Source of the DNA: Gammaproteobacteria bacterium | GTDB taxonomy: Bacteria > Pseudomonadota > Gammaproteobacteria > Steroidobacterales > Rariloculaceae | Assembly (NCBI GenBank): GCA_036381015.1 | Contig: DASVDR010000017.1 | Coordinates: forward strand, 1 to 64,000 | Direction: 5' to 3' | Length of the DNA: 64,000 nucleotides | Shown: one piece after another, positions 1 through 8,483 of the stretch | Position numbering within the stretch: the first letter of the stretch is position 1 | How the letters are laid out: every line of letters begins with the position of its first letter | The notes under the pieces: model-generated | What the model was told of the DNA's origin: nothing | What the model saw: only the letters and a program-made list of their open reading frames with translations | The model's database searches: none | Position numbers and translations under genes: made by a program

Positions 1-24
1 GCCGGGTCGGCGGAGGATCGTTAC

Positions 25-194
25 GCGTTCCGGGCACGTGCCGGTATCGTGCCTTCCGGGACGCTCGCGCGCATGGCCGGGGTCCTCGGCGCGAACGCAG
101 TGAGCGCTGGGGTGGCGGTTGCGCGCGAGCGAGCCTACCGGGATGTATTTACGGCGGTCCCGGAAGGCGCGATGCCGGCGCGTGCCCGGAACGC
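25..194 (+). repeat. Long-hairpin repeat element, copy 1
   Basis: Two 38-base arms (25-62 and 157-194) pair completely: 35 Watson-Crick pairs and three T-G positions (39/180, 45/174, 50/169) that would be G-U pairs in a plus-strand transcript. Inside them a second stem pairs 63-72 with 121-130 around a 48-base loop. Bases 131-156 stay unpaired on the 3' side only and carry the motif GGATGTATTTACGGCG. The same bulge and inner stem occur at 23068-23193 with unrelated arms. No protein is supported here. It lies just beyond the 3' end of diaA. Confidence 0.8.
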
Positions 195-224
195 CGCAGC
201 GACCTCACAACTGCGCCGACGCGC

Positions 225-878
<654 letters not shown>

Positions 879-1250
879 TCAGCCGGCGTCGAACGCGCTG
901 CGGATCCATTCGAATCGCGGCTCCGGGGATTCGATGGCCTCGATGGCGACGACGTCGAAGCGGAGCGGCCGCTCCGCCCAGCGAGGACGGCGCATCAAAA
1001 GGTGCCGCGTGGCGTTCACGATCCGCCGGCGCTTGCGCTGGTCCACGCTCGCGAGGGCCGTGACGTACCCCGTGCTGCGGCGGGCGCGGACCTCGACGAC
1101 GATCAGCATCGTGCCGTCGGTGCAGACGAGATCGAGCTCGCCGAGACGGCAGCGGTAGCGCTTCAGCAGCGTGCGGATTCCGCGTTGCTCGAGATAGCGG
1201 CTCGCCGCTTCCTCCCAATGCAGCCCGGCGGCGACGCGGTCGCGGCTCAT
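879..1250 (-). CDS. yraN: UPF0102 family nuclease-like protein YraN
   Basis: A 123-residue protein of the YraN/UPF0102 family, which has a restriction-endonuclease-like fold. The core motifs are visible: an N-terminal G-x-x-x-E-E-A-A segment, then R-x-R-L-G-E-L-D-L-V and I-V-V-E-V-R-A-R, the family's PD-(D/E)xK-like D and E-x-K/R positions. The frame stays open upstream into lpoA, but the ATG at 1250 gives the usual family length. It sits between lpoA and diaA as in E. coli. The cellular role is not established, although the family often travels with DNA-processing genes. Confidence 0.85.
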   Translation of the reverse strand: MSRDRVAAGLHWEEAASRYLEQRGIRTLLKRYRCRLGELDLVCTDGTMLIVVEVRARRSTGYVTALASVDQRKRRRIVNATRHLLMRRPRWAERPLRFDVVAIEAIESPEPRFEWIRSAFDAG

Positions 1251-1338
1251 CCGCAAAGCGCCCGGCGGCGTCTCGACGGGGCGCGCCCCCGCCTGCTGCT
1301 GCGGCCGCTTTGCGCGGGCATCGGGGCGCGGTGCCGGC

Positions 1339-3237
1339 TCAGCGGGCGCCGACGATCTCTCCGGCATCCTCCGGCGACGCGAGCCCGGGCGCGGGCAGGG
1401 CCTCGAGCGCGACCGGCCGGCCGTTGCGGAACTGCGCGAACGGCAGCAGGCGGTGCACTCGGCCGATGGCGTCGAGCTCGAGCCGGCCGGAGAGCCCGTC
1501 CACGGGCCAGTCGCTGGACCCGCCGTACAGGTAGCCGACCAGCTCGTACGCGTCGACGCCCATCGCATAGAAGCGCAGGTTGCTCGATGCCGCGCGACTG
1601 GGCCAGTAGCTCTGAAGGCGCCGCCGCAGCTCGGCGGCTTCCGCGTCCGGCCGCAGCAACCAGGGCGCGTCCGGAAAATAGATGTCGTTCAGATCCTCGT
1701 CGCGGGCGACGTCGGCGGGCTCGTAGATGTCGGAGGTCGCGTACGTCGGAATGTCCCCGGCGAAGTGATACTCGAGCGCCGGCGCGAGCAGACGGCCGAC
1801 GCTTCGCGCCGGCGCTGCGAGGAAGATCATGTCGACGTCCTGGCGACGCCTCGGCTCGAATGCGAGCGACAGGCCGAGGTCGGCGGCGAGCTGCCGGCGC
1901 CGCTGCTCGCTGTCGTCGAGATGGAGCAGCGCCTCGATCGGCGAGGAAAAGTCCTGCGCCTCGGTGCTGTAGCTCTCGTAGCCGAGGAAGCGCCCGCCGA
2001 GCGACTCGAACTCGGTTCTGAAGCTGTCCAGCAGGCGCAGGCCCCACGTGGTCGTCGGCACGAGCGCGACGGCGGTGCGGGCGCCGGCGGCAAACGCCCT
2101 TCTCGCGACGGCCTGCGCCTCGTCCTCGGGCCAAAGCGCGAACTGATAGAAGCCGTTCAGAAGGGAGGTATCCGCCTGCACGAAGTTCAGCGCAAGCGTG
2201 GGCACGAGCCCCGCTTGTGCGACGATGCTGTCGACCTCCGGACGCAGCAGCGGGCCGACGATGAACTCCGCGCCTTCGAGCTGTGCGCGGCGATACGCTT
2301 CCGGCGCGCTGATCCTGCCGGTGTCGTACACGCGGATCACGGGATCGCCGCCGGCCGCGTCCGCGCGGCGCGCCGCGAAGTGCGCGGCGAGAAAGCCGTC
2401 GCGTATCGCGATCGCGGCGTTGCGCTGCGGCGACGTGATCGGCAGCAGCACCGCGATCTGGCTCGGATAGGCGACGACGCCGCCCCGCAGGCCGCCCGAA
2501 AGCTCGGCGAGCAGCGCCGCGGCCGGATGGCCGGCATGCCCCCGCCGCCACTCGAGCAGCTCGCTGCGCAGCTCGGGACCGGTGACGCCCGAAGCGGCGA
2601 TCGGCGCGAGCGCGAGCCATCCGTCGACGACCTCGTCGCCCGTGGGCTCGGTCGGAACCTCGCCCGCCGCGCCGAGCCCTTCCCAGATCATGCGCTGGTT
2701 CTCGAGGATCGCTTCGCCGTTCTCGAGCCACGTCTCGCGCTCGACGAGCGTGCGCACGGCGTCCACCGCACGGCCGACGTCGAACAGCGCGCGGCCGCGG
2801 ATGCCCTGCGCCTCGGCCAGCAGCGGAATCGGGACCGGCTCCGAGAGCTGCCCGAGCCGGGCGAGCGCGCTCTCGGCGCGCCCTTCCCGCTCGTCGACCC
2901 CGGCGAGGAGGACGAGAATCTGCTTCGCCTGGGCCTCGTCGGCGTCGCCCTCCGCCTCGGCGAGCCATGCTGCCGCGGCGGCCGTGTCGCCGACCGCGGT
3001 GGACAGCCGCGCGCCTTCGATCAGGTAGCCGGCGCGTGCGGTGCCTCTCGAGCGGTCCGCGAGCTGCCGATAGAGCTGCGCGGCGGTGCGAAGGTCGCCG
3101 GCCTCGCGGGCGTCGGCCGCGCGCGCCGCGAGCCCCGAGACGGCGTCGGGCCGCACCGTTTGCGAGGGCGTGCATGCGGCGAGCCCGAGGACGGCGGCCG
3201 CGGCGCACGCGGCGAGGGCGAGATCAAGTCTGTTCAT
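1339..3237 (-). CDS. lpoA: Penicillin-binding protein activator LpoA (outer-membrane lipoprotein)
   Basis: A 632-residue lipoprotein. The signal peptide ends in a lipobox (LGLAAC, Cys22). An N-terminal TPR-like helical region (about 25-240) is followed by a periplasmic-binding-protein-like domain (about 260-610) with IAVLLPITSPQRN at its start, matching the LpoA/YraM family. LpoA reaches from the outer membrane through the peptidoglycan to stimulate PBP1a. The family is essentially gammaproteobacterial, so it helps place the organism. The ATG at 3237 is chosen because the signal peptide begins there; the open frame upstream runs into the divergent rsmI leader. Only 29 bases separate the two start codons. 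Confidence 0.9.
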   Translation of the reverse strand: MNRLDLALAACAAAAVLGLAACTPSQTVRPDAVSGLAARAADAREAGDLRTAAQLYRQLADRSRGTARAGYLIEGARLSTAVGDTAAAAAWLAEAEGDADEAQAKQILVLLAGVDEREGRAESALARLGQLSEPVPIPLLAEAQGIRGRALFDVGRAVDAVRTLVERETWLENGEAILENQRMIWEGLGAAGEVPTEPTGDEVVDGWLALAPIAASGVTGPELRSELLEWRRGHAGHPAAALLAELSGGLRGGVVAYPSQIAVLLPITSPQRNAAIAIRDGFLAAHFAARRADAAGGDPVIRVYDTGRISAPEAYRRAQLEGAEFIVGPLLRPEVDSIVAQAGLVPTLALNFVQADTSLLNGFYQFALWPEDEAQAVARRAFAAGARTAVALVPTTTWGLRLLDSFRTEFESLGGRFLGYESYSTEAQDFSSPIEALLHLDDSEQRRRQLAADLGLSLAFEPRRRQDVDMIFLAAPARSVGRLLAPALEYHFAGDIPTYATSDIYEPADVARDEDLNDIYFPDAPWLLRPDAEAAELRRRLQSYWPSRAASSNLRFYAMGVDAYELVGYLYGGSSDWPVDGLSGRLELDAIGRVHRLLPFAQFRNGRPVALEALPAPGLASPEDAGEIVGAR

Positions 3238-3266
3238 CGGCGCGCCTGTACACTGGGTCTCACTCC

Positions 3267-4163
3267 ATGGACCGTGTATCCGGAAAACCGAGCGGCAAAG
3301 AGACGGCGGACCGAGCGACCGGAGCACCGCCCGGCGCCGGCACCCTCTTCGTGGTCGGCACCCCGATCGGCAACCTTCAGGACCTGACTCCGCGGGCCCG
3401 TGAAGTCCTCGGCCGCGTGGCAGCCGTCGCCGCCGAGGATACCCGCCGCACTCGGGGATTGCTATCGAGTATTGGCCTCGACAAGCCACTAATCGCGTAC
3501 CACGAGCACAACGAGGAGCGGCGCGCCGACGCGATTCTGGATCGGCTCGCCGCAGGCCAGTCCGTGGCGCTGGTGAGCGACGCGGGGATGCCGCTGCTCA
3601 GCGATCCCGGCTGGCGGCTCGTCGCGCGGGCGCTCGATGCCGGCCGCGACGTGCAGGTCGTTCCGGGGCCGAGCGCGATCACGGCGGCCCTCGCCGTCGC
3701 AGGCCTGCCGACGGACCGATTCGTCTTCGAGGGCTTCCTGCCGCGGCGCCCGGCCGCGCGCGAGACCCGTCTGCGGGCGCTCGCGGCCGAACCGCGCACG
3801 ATGGTCTTCTTCGAAGCCGTGCACCGGCTCCCGGCGACGGTCGCCGCGCTCGAGGCGGCGTTCGGGCCGGCGCGCCCGGCGGCGCTCGCGCGCGAGCTGA
3901 CGAAGCTCCACGAGCAGGTCTTTCGCGGTCCCCTCGAGGCGCTCCGGCGCGCGCTCGGCCGCGAGGTCCCGCTGCTCGGCGAGTTCGTGCTCGTCGTGGC
4001 CGGCGCCGGCGACGCTCCGGCCGCCGACGAGGCGGAGGCGGGCCGCGTGTTCGCGATCCTGCGCCGCGAGCTGCCGCCCGGGAAGGCTGCGGCGCTCGCT
4101 GCCGAGCTGACCGGCGTCCCGCGCAACGCCGTATACCGGCTCGCCGGCGGCTCGCCGGACTGA
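3267..4163 (+). CDS. rsmI: 16S rRNA 2'-O-ribose C1402 methyltransferase RsmI
   Basis: A 298-residue tetrapyrrole-methylase-fold enzyme. It shows TLFVVGTPIGNLQDLTPRA near the N-terminus, AEDTRRT, the SAM-binding SDAGMPLLSDPG motif and PGPSAITAALAVAGLP, all hallmarks of RsmI (YraL). RsmI 2'-O-methylates C1402 in the decoding centre of 16S rRNA together with RsmH, whose gene is 1.3 kb downstream. It has an Ala/Arg-rich C-terminal domain. The ATG at 3267 precedes a short non-conserved extension of about 25 residues. It is divergent from lpoA, as in E. coli. Confidence 0.93.
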   Translation: MDRVSGKPSGKETADRATGAPPGAGTLFVVGTPIGNLQDLTPRAREVLGRVAAVAAEDTRRTRGLLSSIGLDKPLIAYHEHNEERRADAILDRLAAGQSVALVSDAGMPLLSDPGWRLVARALDAGRDVQVVPGPSAITAALAVAGLPTDRFVFEGFLPRRPAARETRLRALAAEPRTMVFFEAVHRLPATVAALEAAFGPARPAALARELTKLHEQVFRGPLEALRRALGREVPLLGEFVLVVAGAGDAPAADEAEAGRVFAILRRELPPGKAAALAAELTGVPRNAVYRLAGGSPD

Positions 4164-4189
4164 CGTGCGGCCGGCGCTGCCGGCACGCG

Positions 4190-4275
4190 GCGGAGCTTGC
4201 CGGCTGCTATCGCGGAGCTTGCCGGCCTCTGCAAAGGAATTTGCCGGGCTCGCGCGGAGGAACTTGCCGGCTCGC
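4190..4275 (+). repeat. Imperfect tandem repeat of about 22 bases upstream of rnpB
   Basis: About four units of roughly 22 bases, each built on GCGGAG-(C/GAA)-CTTGCCGG. The first two units (starting at 4190 and 4212) share the exact start GCGGAGCTTGCCGGC. The units starting near 4233 and 4254 are diverged. The array fills the gap between rsmI and the RNase P RNA gene. The last unit supplies a TTGCCG that could act as the -35 of rnpB (4264-4269), with TTAAGC (4285-4290) as a weak -10. Confidence 0.6.
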
Positions 4276-4297
4276 GCGGAGTCGTTAAGCTGGCAGC

Positions 4298-4640
4298 GGG
4301 GAGTCGGCCGAGCAGTCGCCGGGACGAGTTCCCGGAGGAAAGTCCGGGCTCCATTGGGCAGGGTGCCAGGTAACACCTGGGGGGCGCGAGCCCACGGAAA
4401 GTGCCACAGAAAAGATACCGCCGGGCGAAAGCCCGGTAAGGGTGAAAAGGTGCGGTAAGAGCGCACCGCGCAGGCGGTAACGTCTGCGGCAGGGTAAACC
4501 CCACCCGGAGCAAGACCGAATAGGGGAGTGCCGAGTGTGCCCACACGAGCTCCCGGGTAGGTCGCTGGAGGTGCGCGGTGACGCGCATCCAAGATGAATG
4601 GCTGCTCTCGACAGAACCCGGCTTACAGGCCGACTCCCCC
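4298..4640 (+). ncRNA. rnpB: RNase P RNA (bacterial class A)
   Basis: The 5' end GGGGAGTCGGCC (from 4298) pairs with GGCCGACTCCCC (to 4640) to form P1. Between them are the conserved blocks GAGGAAAGTCCGGGCTCC, a GAAAAGGTGCGGTAAGAGCGC segment, AAGACCGAATAGGGG, and the 3' block GATGAATGGCTGC...GACAGAACCCGGCTTA. RNase P RNA is the catalytic subunit that matures tRNA 5' ends. It follows rsmI as in several Gammaproteobacteria. I see no U-tract terminator right after P1. The promoter is probably the weak TTGCCG/TTAAGC pair just upstream. Confidence 0.96.
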
Positions 4641-4725
4641 TCTCTTCCGTCCCGATGCGGGTCCCTTCGAAGCCGTCCGCACCCGCCGCCGCGCGCATGC
4701 GTCGCCGCGCGCAACCTTTTAATCC

Positions 4726-4776
4726 AGTCGCTGTTTGGCGACACGCCATCTTTGAATGTAGTCGCTGTTTGGTGAC
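4726..4776 (+). repeat. Pair of 17-base direct repeats, each a small hairpin, upstream of mraZ
   Basis: AGTCGCTGTTTGGCGAC (4726-4742) recurs as AGTCGCTGTTTGGTGAC (4760-4776), start to start 34 bases. Each copy is a small hairpin (GTCGC...GCGAC; the second copy uses one G-T pair). They lie 110-160 bases upstream of the mraZ promoter in the otherwise featureless gap 4641-4885. They could be operator half-sites or a minor repeat family. Confidence 0.5.
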
Positions 4777-4885
4777 GCCGCCGCGCCCTGGACCGCGCCG
4801 AGCCTGTGGAAAACCGCTGTCCGTCGAGGCCGGATCGTCGCGGCTAACCGACTGTCGGGGCAACGGAATTGTGAGATGGGTCCGG

Positions 4886-4914
4886 TTGACAGTGGGATAG
4901 GTGTGTCTCATAGT
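4886..4914 (+). promoter_or_regulatory. Sigma-70 promoter of the dcw cluster (Pmra)
   Basis: A perfect -35 hexamer TTGACA (4886-4891), a 17-base spacer, and CATAGT (4909-4914) as -10, which predicts a start near 4921. This places the MraZ-type repeats in the initial transcribed region and mraZ about 40 bases downstream. It is the best sigma-70 match ahead of the cluster and probably drives most of the overlapping genes from mraZ onwards. Confidence 0.75.
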
Positions 4915-4923
4915 GTCGACAAG

Positions 4924-4948
4924 TGGTAGAAAGTGGGCAGGAATGGGG
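4924..4948 (+). promoter_or_regulatory. MraZ operator: three TGG(G) repeats at 10-base spacing
   Basis: TGGTA (4924), TGGGC (4934) and TGGGG (4944) repeat every 10 bases immediately downstream of Pmra. MraZ from E. coli and other bacteria binds TGGGN repeats of this spacing and represses its own operon. Position, spacing and sequence fit autoregulation of the dcw cluster by the adjacent mraZ product. Confidence 0.75.
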
Positions 4949-4962
4949 CGACCCGTCCGGCA

Positions 4963-5418
4963 ATGTTTCGCGGTGCCTCGAAAGTTTCCTTGGATGCCAA
5001 GGGCCGGCTGGCCATCCCGAGCCGATACCGTGAGCGGATTGCGAGCCGGGCGGAGGGCCATCTCGTCGCGACGGTCGATCGGGACTACTGCCTGCTGATC
5101 TACCCCCTCCCGGACTGGGAGGAAATCGAACGCAAGCTCGTTCGGCTGCCCTCGCTGAACCCGCAGGTCCGGCGTCTCCAACGGCTGATGGTCGGCTATG
5201 CCACGGAACTGGATATGGACGGGCACGGCCGAATTCTGGTGCCGCGGGAGTTGCGCGAGTTCGCGGGGCTCGATCGGCAGGCGATGCTGATCGGCCAGGG
5301 CAACAAGTTCGAGCTGTGGGACGAAGAGCGGTGGAACACTCGCCGAGACGAGTGGCTCGCCGCCGACGACGGGAACGCGAAGGATTTACCTCAAGAGCTT
5401 GAAACGCTGTCTCTCTAG
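4963..5418 (+). CDS. mraZ: Transcriptional regulator MraZ
   Basis: A 151-residue protein with two AbrB-like (SpoVT) swapped-hairpin domains: MFRGASKVSLDAKGRLAIPSRYRE at the N-terminus and ATELDMDGHGRILVPRELREFAGL near residue 90. The paired D-x-K/H-G-R motif is the MraZ signature. It is a DNA-binding repressor of the dcw operon. The ATG at 4963 matches the conserved MFRG start. An earlier in-frame GTG at 4933 falls inside the operator repeats and is rejected. It is first gene of the cluster, 13 bases ahead of rsmH. Confidence 0.96.
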   Translation: MFRGASKVSLDAKGRLAIPSRYRERIASRAEGHLVATVDRDYCLLIYPLPDWEEIERKLVRLPSLNPQVRRLQRLMVGYATELDMDGHGRILVPRELREFAGLDRQAMLIGQGNKFELWDEERWNTRRDEWLAADDGNAKDLPQELETLSL

Positions 5419-5431
5419 AGCGCCCTGACGA

Positions 5432-6382
5432 TTGAGCGGCCAGCCCGAACATCAGCCCGTGCTGGTGAAGGAAGCGCTCGACGGCCTCGCGGTGGCGGCC
5501 GAGGGCCGATACGTGGACGCGACCTACGGGCGCGGAGGACACAGCGCTGAGATTCTCGAGCGACTTGGCGGACAGGGGCGTTTGCTCGCATTGGACAAGG
5601 ACCCTGAAGCAGTAGCGGCCGGACGCCGTCGTTTCGGCGCCGACGCCCGCTTCTCCATCGTGCACGCGGGCTTCGAGCACTTCGAGGCGGTGGTCGCGCC
5701 GTGGCTCGAGGGCGCTCCGCTGCGCGGCGTGCTGTTCGACCTCGGCGTGTCGTCTCCGCAGCTCGAGGATGCCGCGCGCGGCTTCAGCTTCTCGCGCGAA
5801 GGTCCGCTCGACATGCGGATGGATCCGACCCGGGGCGCGTCCGCGGCGGAGTGGCTCGCGCGCGTGGCGCCTTCCGAGCTCGAGCGCGTGCTGCGCGAGT
5901 ACGGTGAGGAGCCGCGGGCTCGGGCCGTGGCTGCGGCGATCGTCCGCGCACGCGCGAAGGCGCCGTTGACTCGGACGACGGAGCTCGCCGAGATCGTGTC
6001 CCGCGCGGCCGGCCGCGGCAAGCGCGGAATCCATCCGGCGACGCGGACGTTCCAGGCGATCCGCCTCGCCGTGAACAGCGAGCTTCCGGCGCTCGAGAAA
6101 GGGCTGACCGAGGCGGAGCGGATGCTCTCGCCCGGCGGGCGGCTCGTCGTCATCAGCTTCCATTCGCTCGAGGACCGCATCGTGAAGCGGCACTTCGCGC
6201 GCGCCGCGCGAGGCGATCCCCGGTATGCCGGGCTGCCGAACGTGCCGCCGGCGGCGCGCCCGACGCTGCGGCTCTGCGGCCGGCTCGTTCGGCCCACGGC
6301 CGCGGAGATCGCGCGCAACCCCCGGGCGCGGAGCGCACGTCTCCGCGTGGCCGAGAAGCTCGCGCCGGGAGCCGCGGCATGA
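5432..6382 (+). CDS. rsmH: 16S rRNA N4-methylcytidine C1402 methyltransferase RsmH
   Basis: A 316-residue SAM-dependent methyltransferase (MraW). It carries VDATYGRGGHSAEIL, LALDKDPEAV, the catalytic-region LFDLGVSSPQLEDAARGFSF, and the C-terminal VVISFHSLEDRIVKRHF. RsmH N4-methylates C1402 of 16S rRNA, the same nucleotide modified by RsmI. The start is a TTG at 5432, with the conserved HQPVLVKEALDGL following at once; no better ATG is available. Its last bases overlap ftsL by four (ATGA), suggesting coupled translation. Confidence 0.95.
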   Translation: MSGQPEHQPVLVKEALDGLAVAAEGRYVDATYGRGGHSAEILERLGGQGRLLALDKDPEAVAAGRRRFGADARFSIVHAGFEHFEAVVAPWLEGAPLRGVLFDLGVSSPQLEDAARGFSFSREGPLDMRMDPTRGASAAEWLARVAPSELERVLREYGEEPRARAVAAAIVRARAKAPLTRTTELAEIVSRAAGRGKRGIHPATRTFQAIRLAVNSELPALEKGLTEAERMLSPGGRLVVISFHSLEDRIVKRHFARAARGDPRYAGLPNVPPAARPTLRLCGRLVRPTAAEIARNPRARSARLRVAEKLAPGAAA

Positions 6383-6669
6383 TCCGGTCGCAGAAGGGGG
6401 AGCTTGCGGTCGCGTTATCGCTCGCCGCGGCCGTCGTCGCGTCGGGCGTGATGCTCGTGCGCGCCGAGCACGACGCGCGCCAGCTTTTCATCGAGCTCGA
6501 GGAGCTGAACCGCGAGCAAGACCGCCTGCAGGTCGACTGGGGCCGTCTGCAGCTCGAGCAGAGCACGTGGGCGACGCACGCGCGAATCGAAACGCTCGCC
6601 CGCGAGCGCCTGAATCTCGCCGAGCCCGCGGCGGAGCAGGTCGTGATCGTCACGGAGCCGCCGCGATGA
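6379..6669 (+). CDS. ftsL: Cell division protein FtsL
   Basis: A 96-residue bitopic membrane protein with a short cytoplasmic N-terminus, one membrane segment (about residues 8-26) and a periplasmic coiled coil rich in L, E and R heptads (about 30-85). This architecture and the position between rsmH and ftsI identify FtsL, part of the FtsQLB complex that activates FtsWI. The ATG overlaps the rsmH stop, and its stop overlaps the ftsI start. Confidence 0.92.
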   Translation: MIRSQKGELAVALSLAAAVVASGVMLVRAEHDARQLFIELEELNREQDRLQVDWGRLQLEQSTWATHARIETLARERLNLAEPAAEQVVIVTEPPR

Positions 6670-8483
6670 GCGCGCGCCAGAGACAGGCGCCGGTTCGGCC
6701 CGCGCGCTGGCGCGCGGCGCTGCTGCTCGCCGGCCTCGTGGCCGCGGCCGGCGCGCTCGAAGGGCGCGTGCTGTACCTTCAGCTCGCGCGCCGCGATTTC
6801 CTCGCCGAGCAGGGCGAGAACCGCCACCTCCGCACGGTGCAGATCGCCGCGCACCGCGGACCGATCGTCGATCGCAACGGCGAGACGCTCGCGGTCAGCA
6901 CGCCCGTCGACAGCATCTACGCGAATCCGAAGGAGATGAAGCCCGCGCTCGACCGGCTTGGCGAGCTCGCTCGCGCGCTCGGCATGGACGAAGCGTCGCT
7001 CGCCCGGCGCATCACGAGCAATCTGAATCGCGAGTTCGTCTATCTCGAGCGGCACTTGCCGCCCGCGCGCGCCGCCGAGGTGCTGAGCCTCGGCATTCCC
7101 GGCGTTCACACGCTGCGCGAATACCGCCGCTACTATCCGGCCGGCGAGGTCATCGGCCACGTCATCGGCTTCACGGACATCGACGACGCGGGTCAGGAAG
7201 GGCTCGAGCTCGCGTTCGACTACTGGCTCGCGGGCGAGAGCGGCAGCAAGCGCGTCGTGCAGGATCGGCTCGGCCGCATCATCCGCGACATCGAGCTGAT
7301 CGAGGAGCCGCGGCCGGGGCGCACGTTGACGACGAGCCTCGACCTGCGCATCCAGTATCTCGCCTATCGGGAGCTGAAGGCGGCCGTGACCGAGAGCCGC
7401 GCCCGCTCGGGCTCGCTCGTGGTCCTCGATCCGGCCACCGGCGAAGTGCTCGCGATGGTGAACCAGCCCGCGTACAACCCGAACGACCGCTCGCAGTTCG
7501 AGGTCTCCCGGTATCGCAACCGCGCGGTCACGGACATCTTCGAGCCGGGCTCGAGCTTCAAGCCGTTCGCGCTCGCCGCCGCGATCGAGGCGGGGCTCTA
7601 CGGTCCCGACTCGATCATCGACACGTCGCCCGGATATCTCAAAGTCGGCTCGCGCATTCTGACCGAGGACCATTCGAACCTCGGTCCGATCACGCTGACG
7701 ACGGTGCTCGCGAAGTCGAGCAACGTCGGGACCGGGCACGTCGCGCTCGAGATGGATGCCGAATATCTGTGGAGCGTGTTCTCCGGGTTCGGCATCGGCC
7801 GGCTGACCGACAGCGGCTTCCCGGGCGAATCCGCCGGCGTCCTGCACGATCCGCGGCACTGGGGGCTGATCGAGCAGGCGACGATGTCCTACGGCTACGG
7901 GCTTTCGGTCACGGCGCTGCAGCTCGCGCGGGCGTACGCGGCGATCGCCGGCGGCGGCGTGCTGCGTCCGGTCTCGTTCCTGAAGCTCGACGAGCCGCCC
8001 GAAGGCGAGCGGGCCATCTCGGCGAGCACCGCCGCATCGATGATCGAGATGATGGAGGCGGTCGTGAGCCCCGTCGGGACCGGCCAGCAGGCCGCGATCC
8101 CGAACTACCGCGTGGCCGGCAAGACCGGCACGGCGTGGAAATCGAGCCCCGGAGGGTATTCGAAGGATCGCTACACGTCGGTCTTCGCCGGCATGGCGCC
8201 GGCGAGCGATCCGCGGATCGTCGCCGTCGTCGTGATCGACGAGCCGAGAGGCGGGGAGTACTACGGCGGCGACGTCGCGGCGCCGGTCTTCTCTCGCGTC
8301 GTCGCCGGCGCGCTGCGGCTCCTCGCCGTGCCGCCGGACGCGCTCGCGGAGCCCCCGCTCACGATCCCGGTGCCGCCGCTCCGGGACCCGGCCCTGACGC
8401 ACGTGCCGCCCGTGCCGCCCTCTCCGGCGGCGGGCGCCGGCCCGGCCGTGTCGCTCGCGGCCCACACCGAGGTGCCGCGATGA
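6666..8483 (+). CDS. ftsI: Peptidoglycan D,D-transpeptidase FtsI (PBP3)
   Basis: A 605-residue class B penicillin-binding protein. It has an N-terminal membrane anchor (about 18-36), a dimerisation/pedestal domain beginning with AHRGPIVDRNGETLAVSTP, then the transpeptidase domain with S-S-F-K (catalytic Ser296), S-S-N (351-353) and K-T-G (486-488). A Pro/Ala-rich tail follows residue 560. It cross-links septal peptidoglycan with the glycosyltransferase FtsW. The ATG at 6666 overlaps the ftsL stop. The last codon overlaps murE. Confidence 0.97.
   Translation: MSARQRQAPVRPARWRAALLLAGLVAAAGALEGRVLYLQLARRDFLAEQGENRHLRTVQIAAHRGPIVDRNGETLAVSTPVDSIYANPKEMKPALDRLGELARALGMDEASLARRITSNLNREFVYLERHLPPARAAEVLSLGIPGVHTLREYRRYYPAGEVIGHVIGFTDIDDAGQEGLELAFDYWLAGESGSKRVVQDRLGRIIRDIELIEEPRPGRTLTTSLDLRIQYLAYRELKAAVTESRARSGSLVVLDPATGEVLAMVNQPAYNPNDRSQFEVSRYRNRAVTDIFEPGSSFKPFALAAAIEAGLYGPDSIIDTSPGYLKVGSRILTEDHSNLGPITLTTVLAKSSNVGTGHVALEMDAEYLWSVFSGFGIGRLTDSGFPGESAGVLHDPRHWGLIEQATMSYGYGLSVTALQLARAYAAIAGGGVLRPVSFLKLDEPPEGERAISASTAASMIEMMEAVVSPVGTGQQAAIPNYRVAGKTGTAWKSSPGGYSKDRYTSVFAGMAPASDPRIVAVVVIDEPRGGEYYGGDVAAPVFSRVVAGALRLLAVPPDALAEPPLTIPVPPLRDPALTHVPPVPPSPAAGAGPAVSLAAHTEVPR

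Noticed and set aside
1453-3387. A 644-codon plus-strand frame opposite lpoA
   Set aside because: Antisense shadow of lpoA; LpoA lipobox and domains are continuous on the minus strand.
4933-4963. GTG start for mraZ 30 bases upstream
   Set aside because: It falls within the operator repeats and the conserved MFRG start is at 4963.
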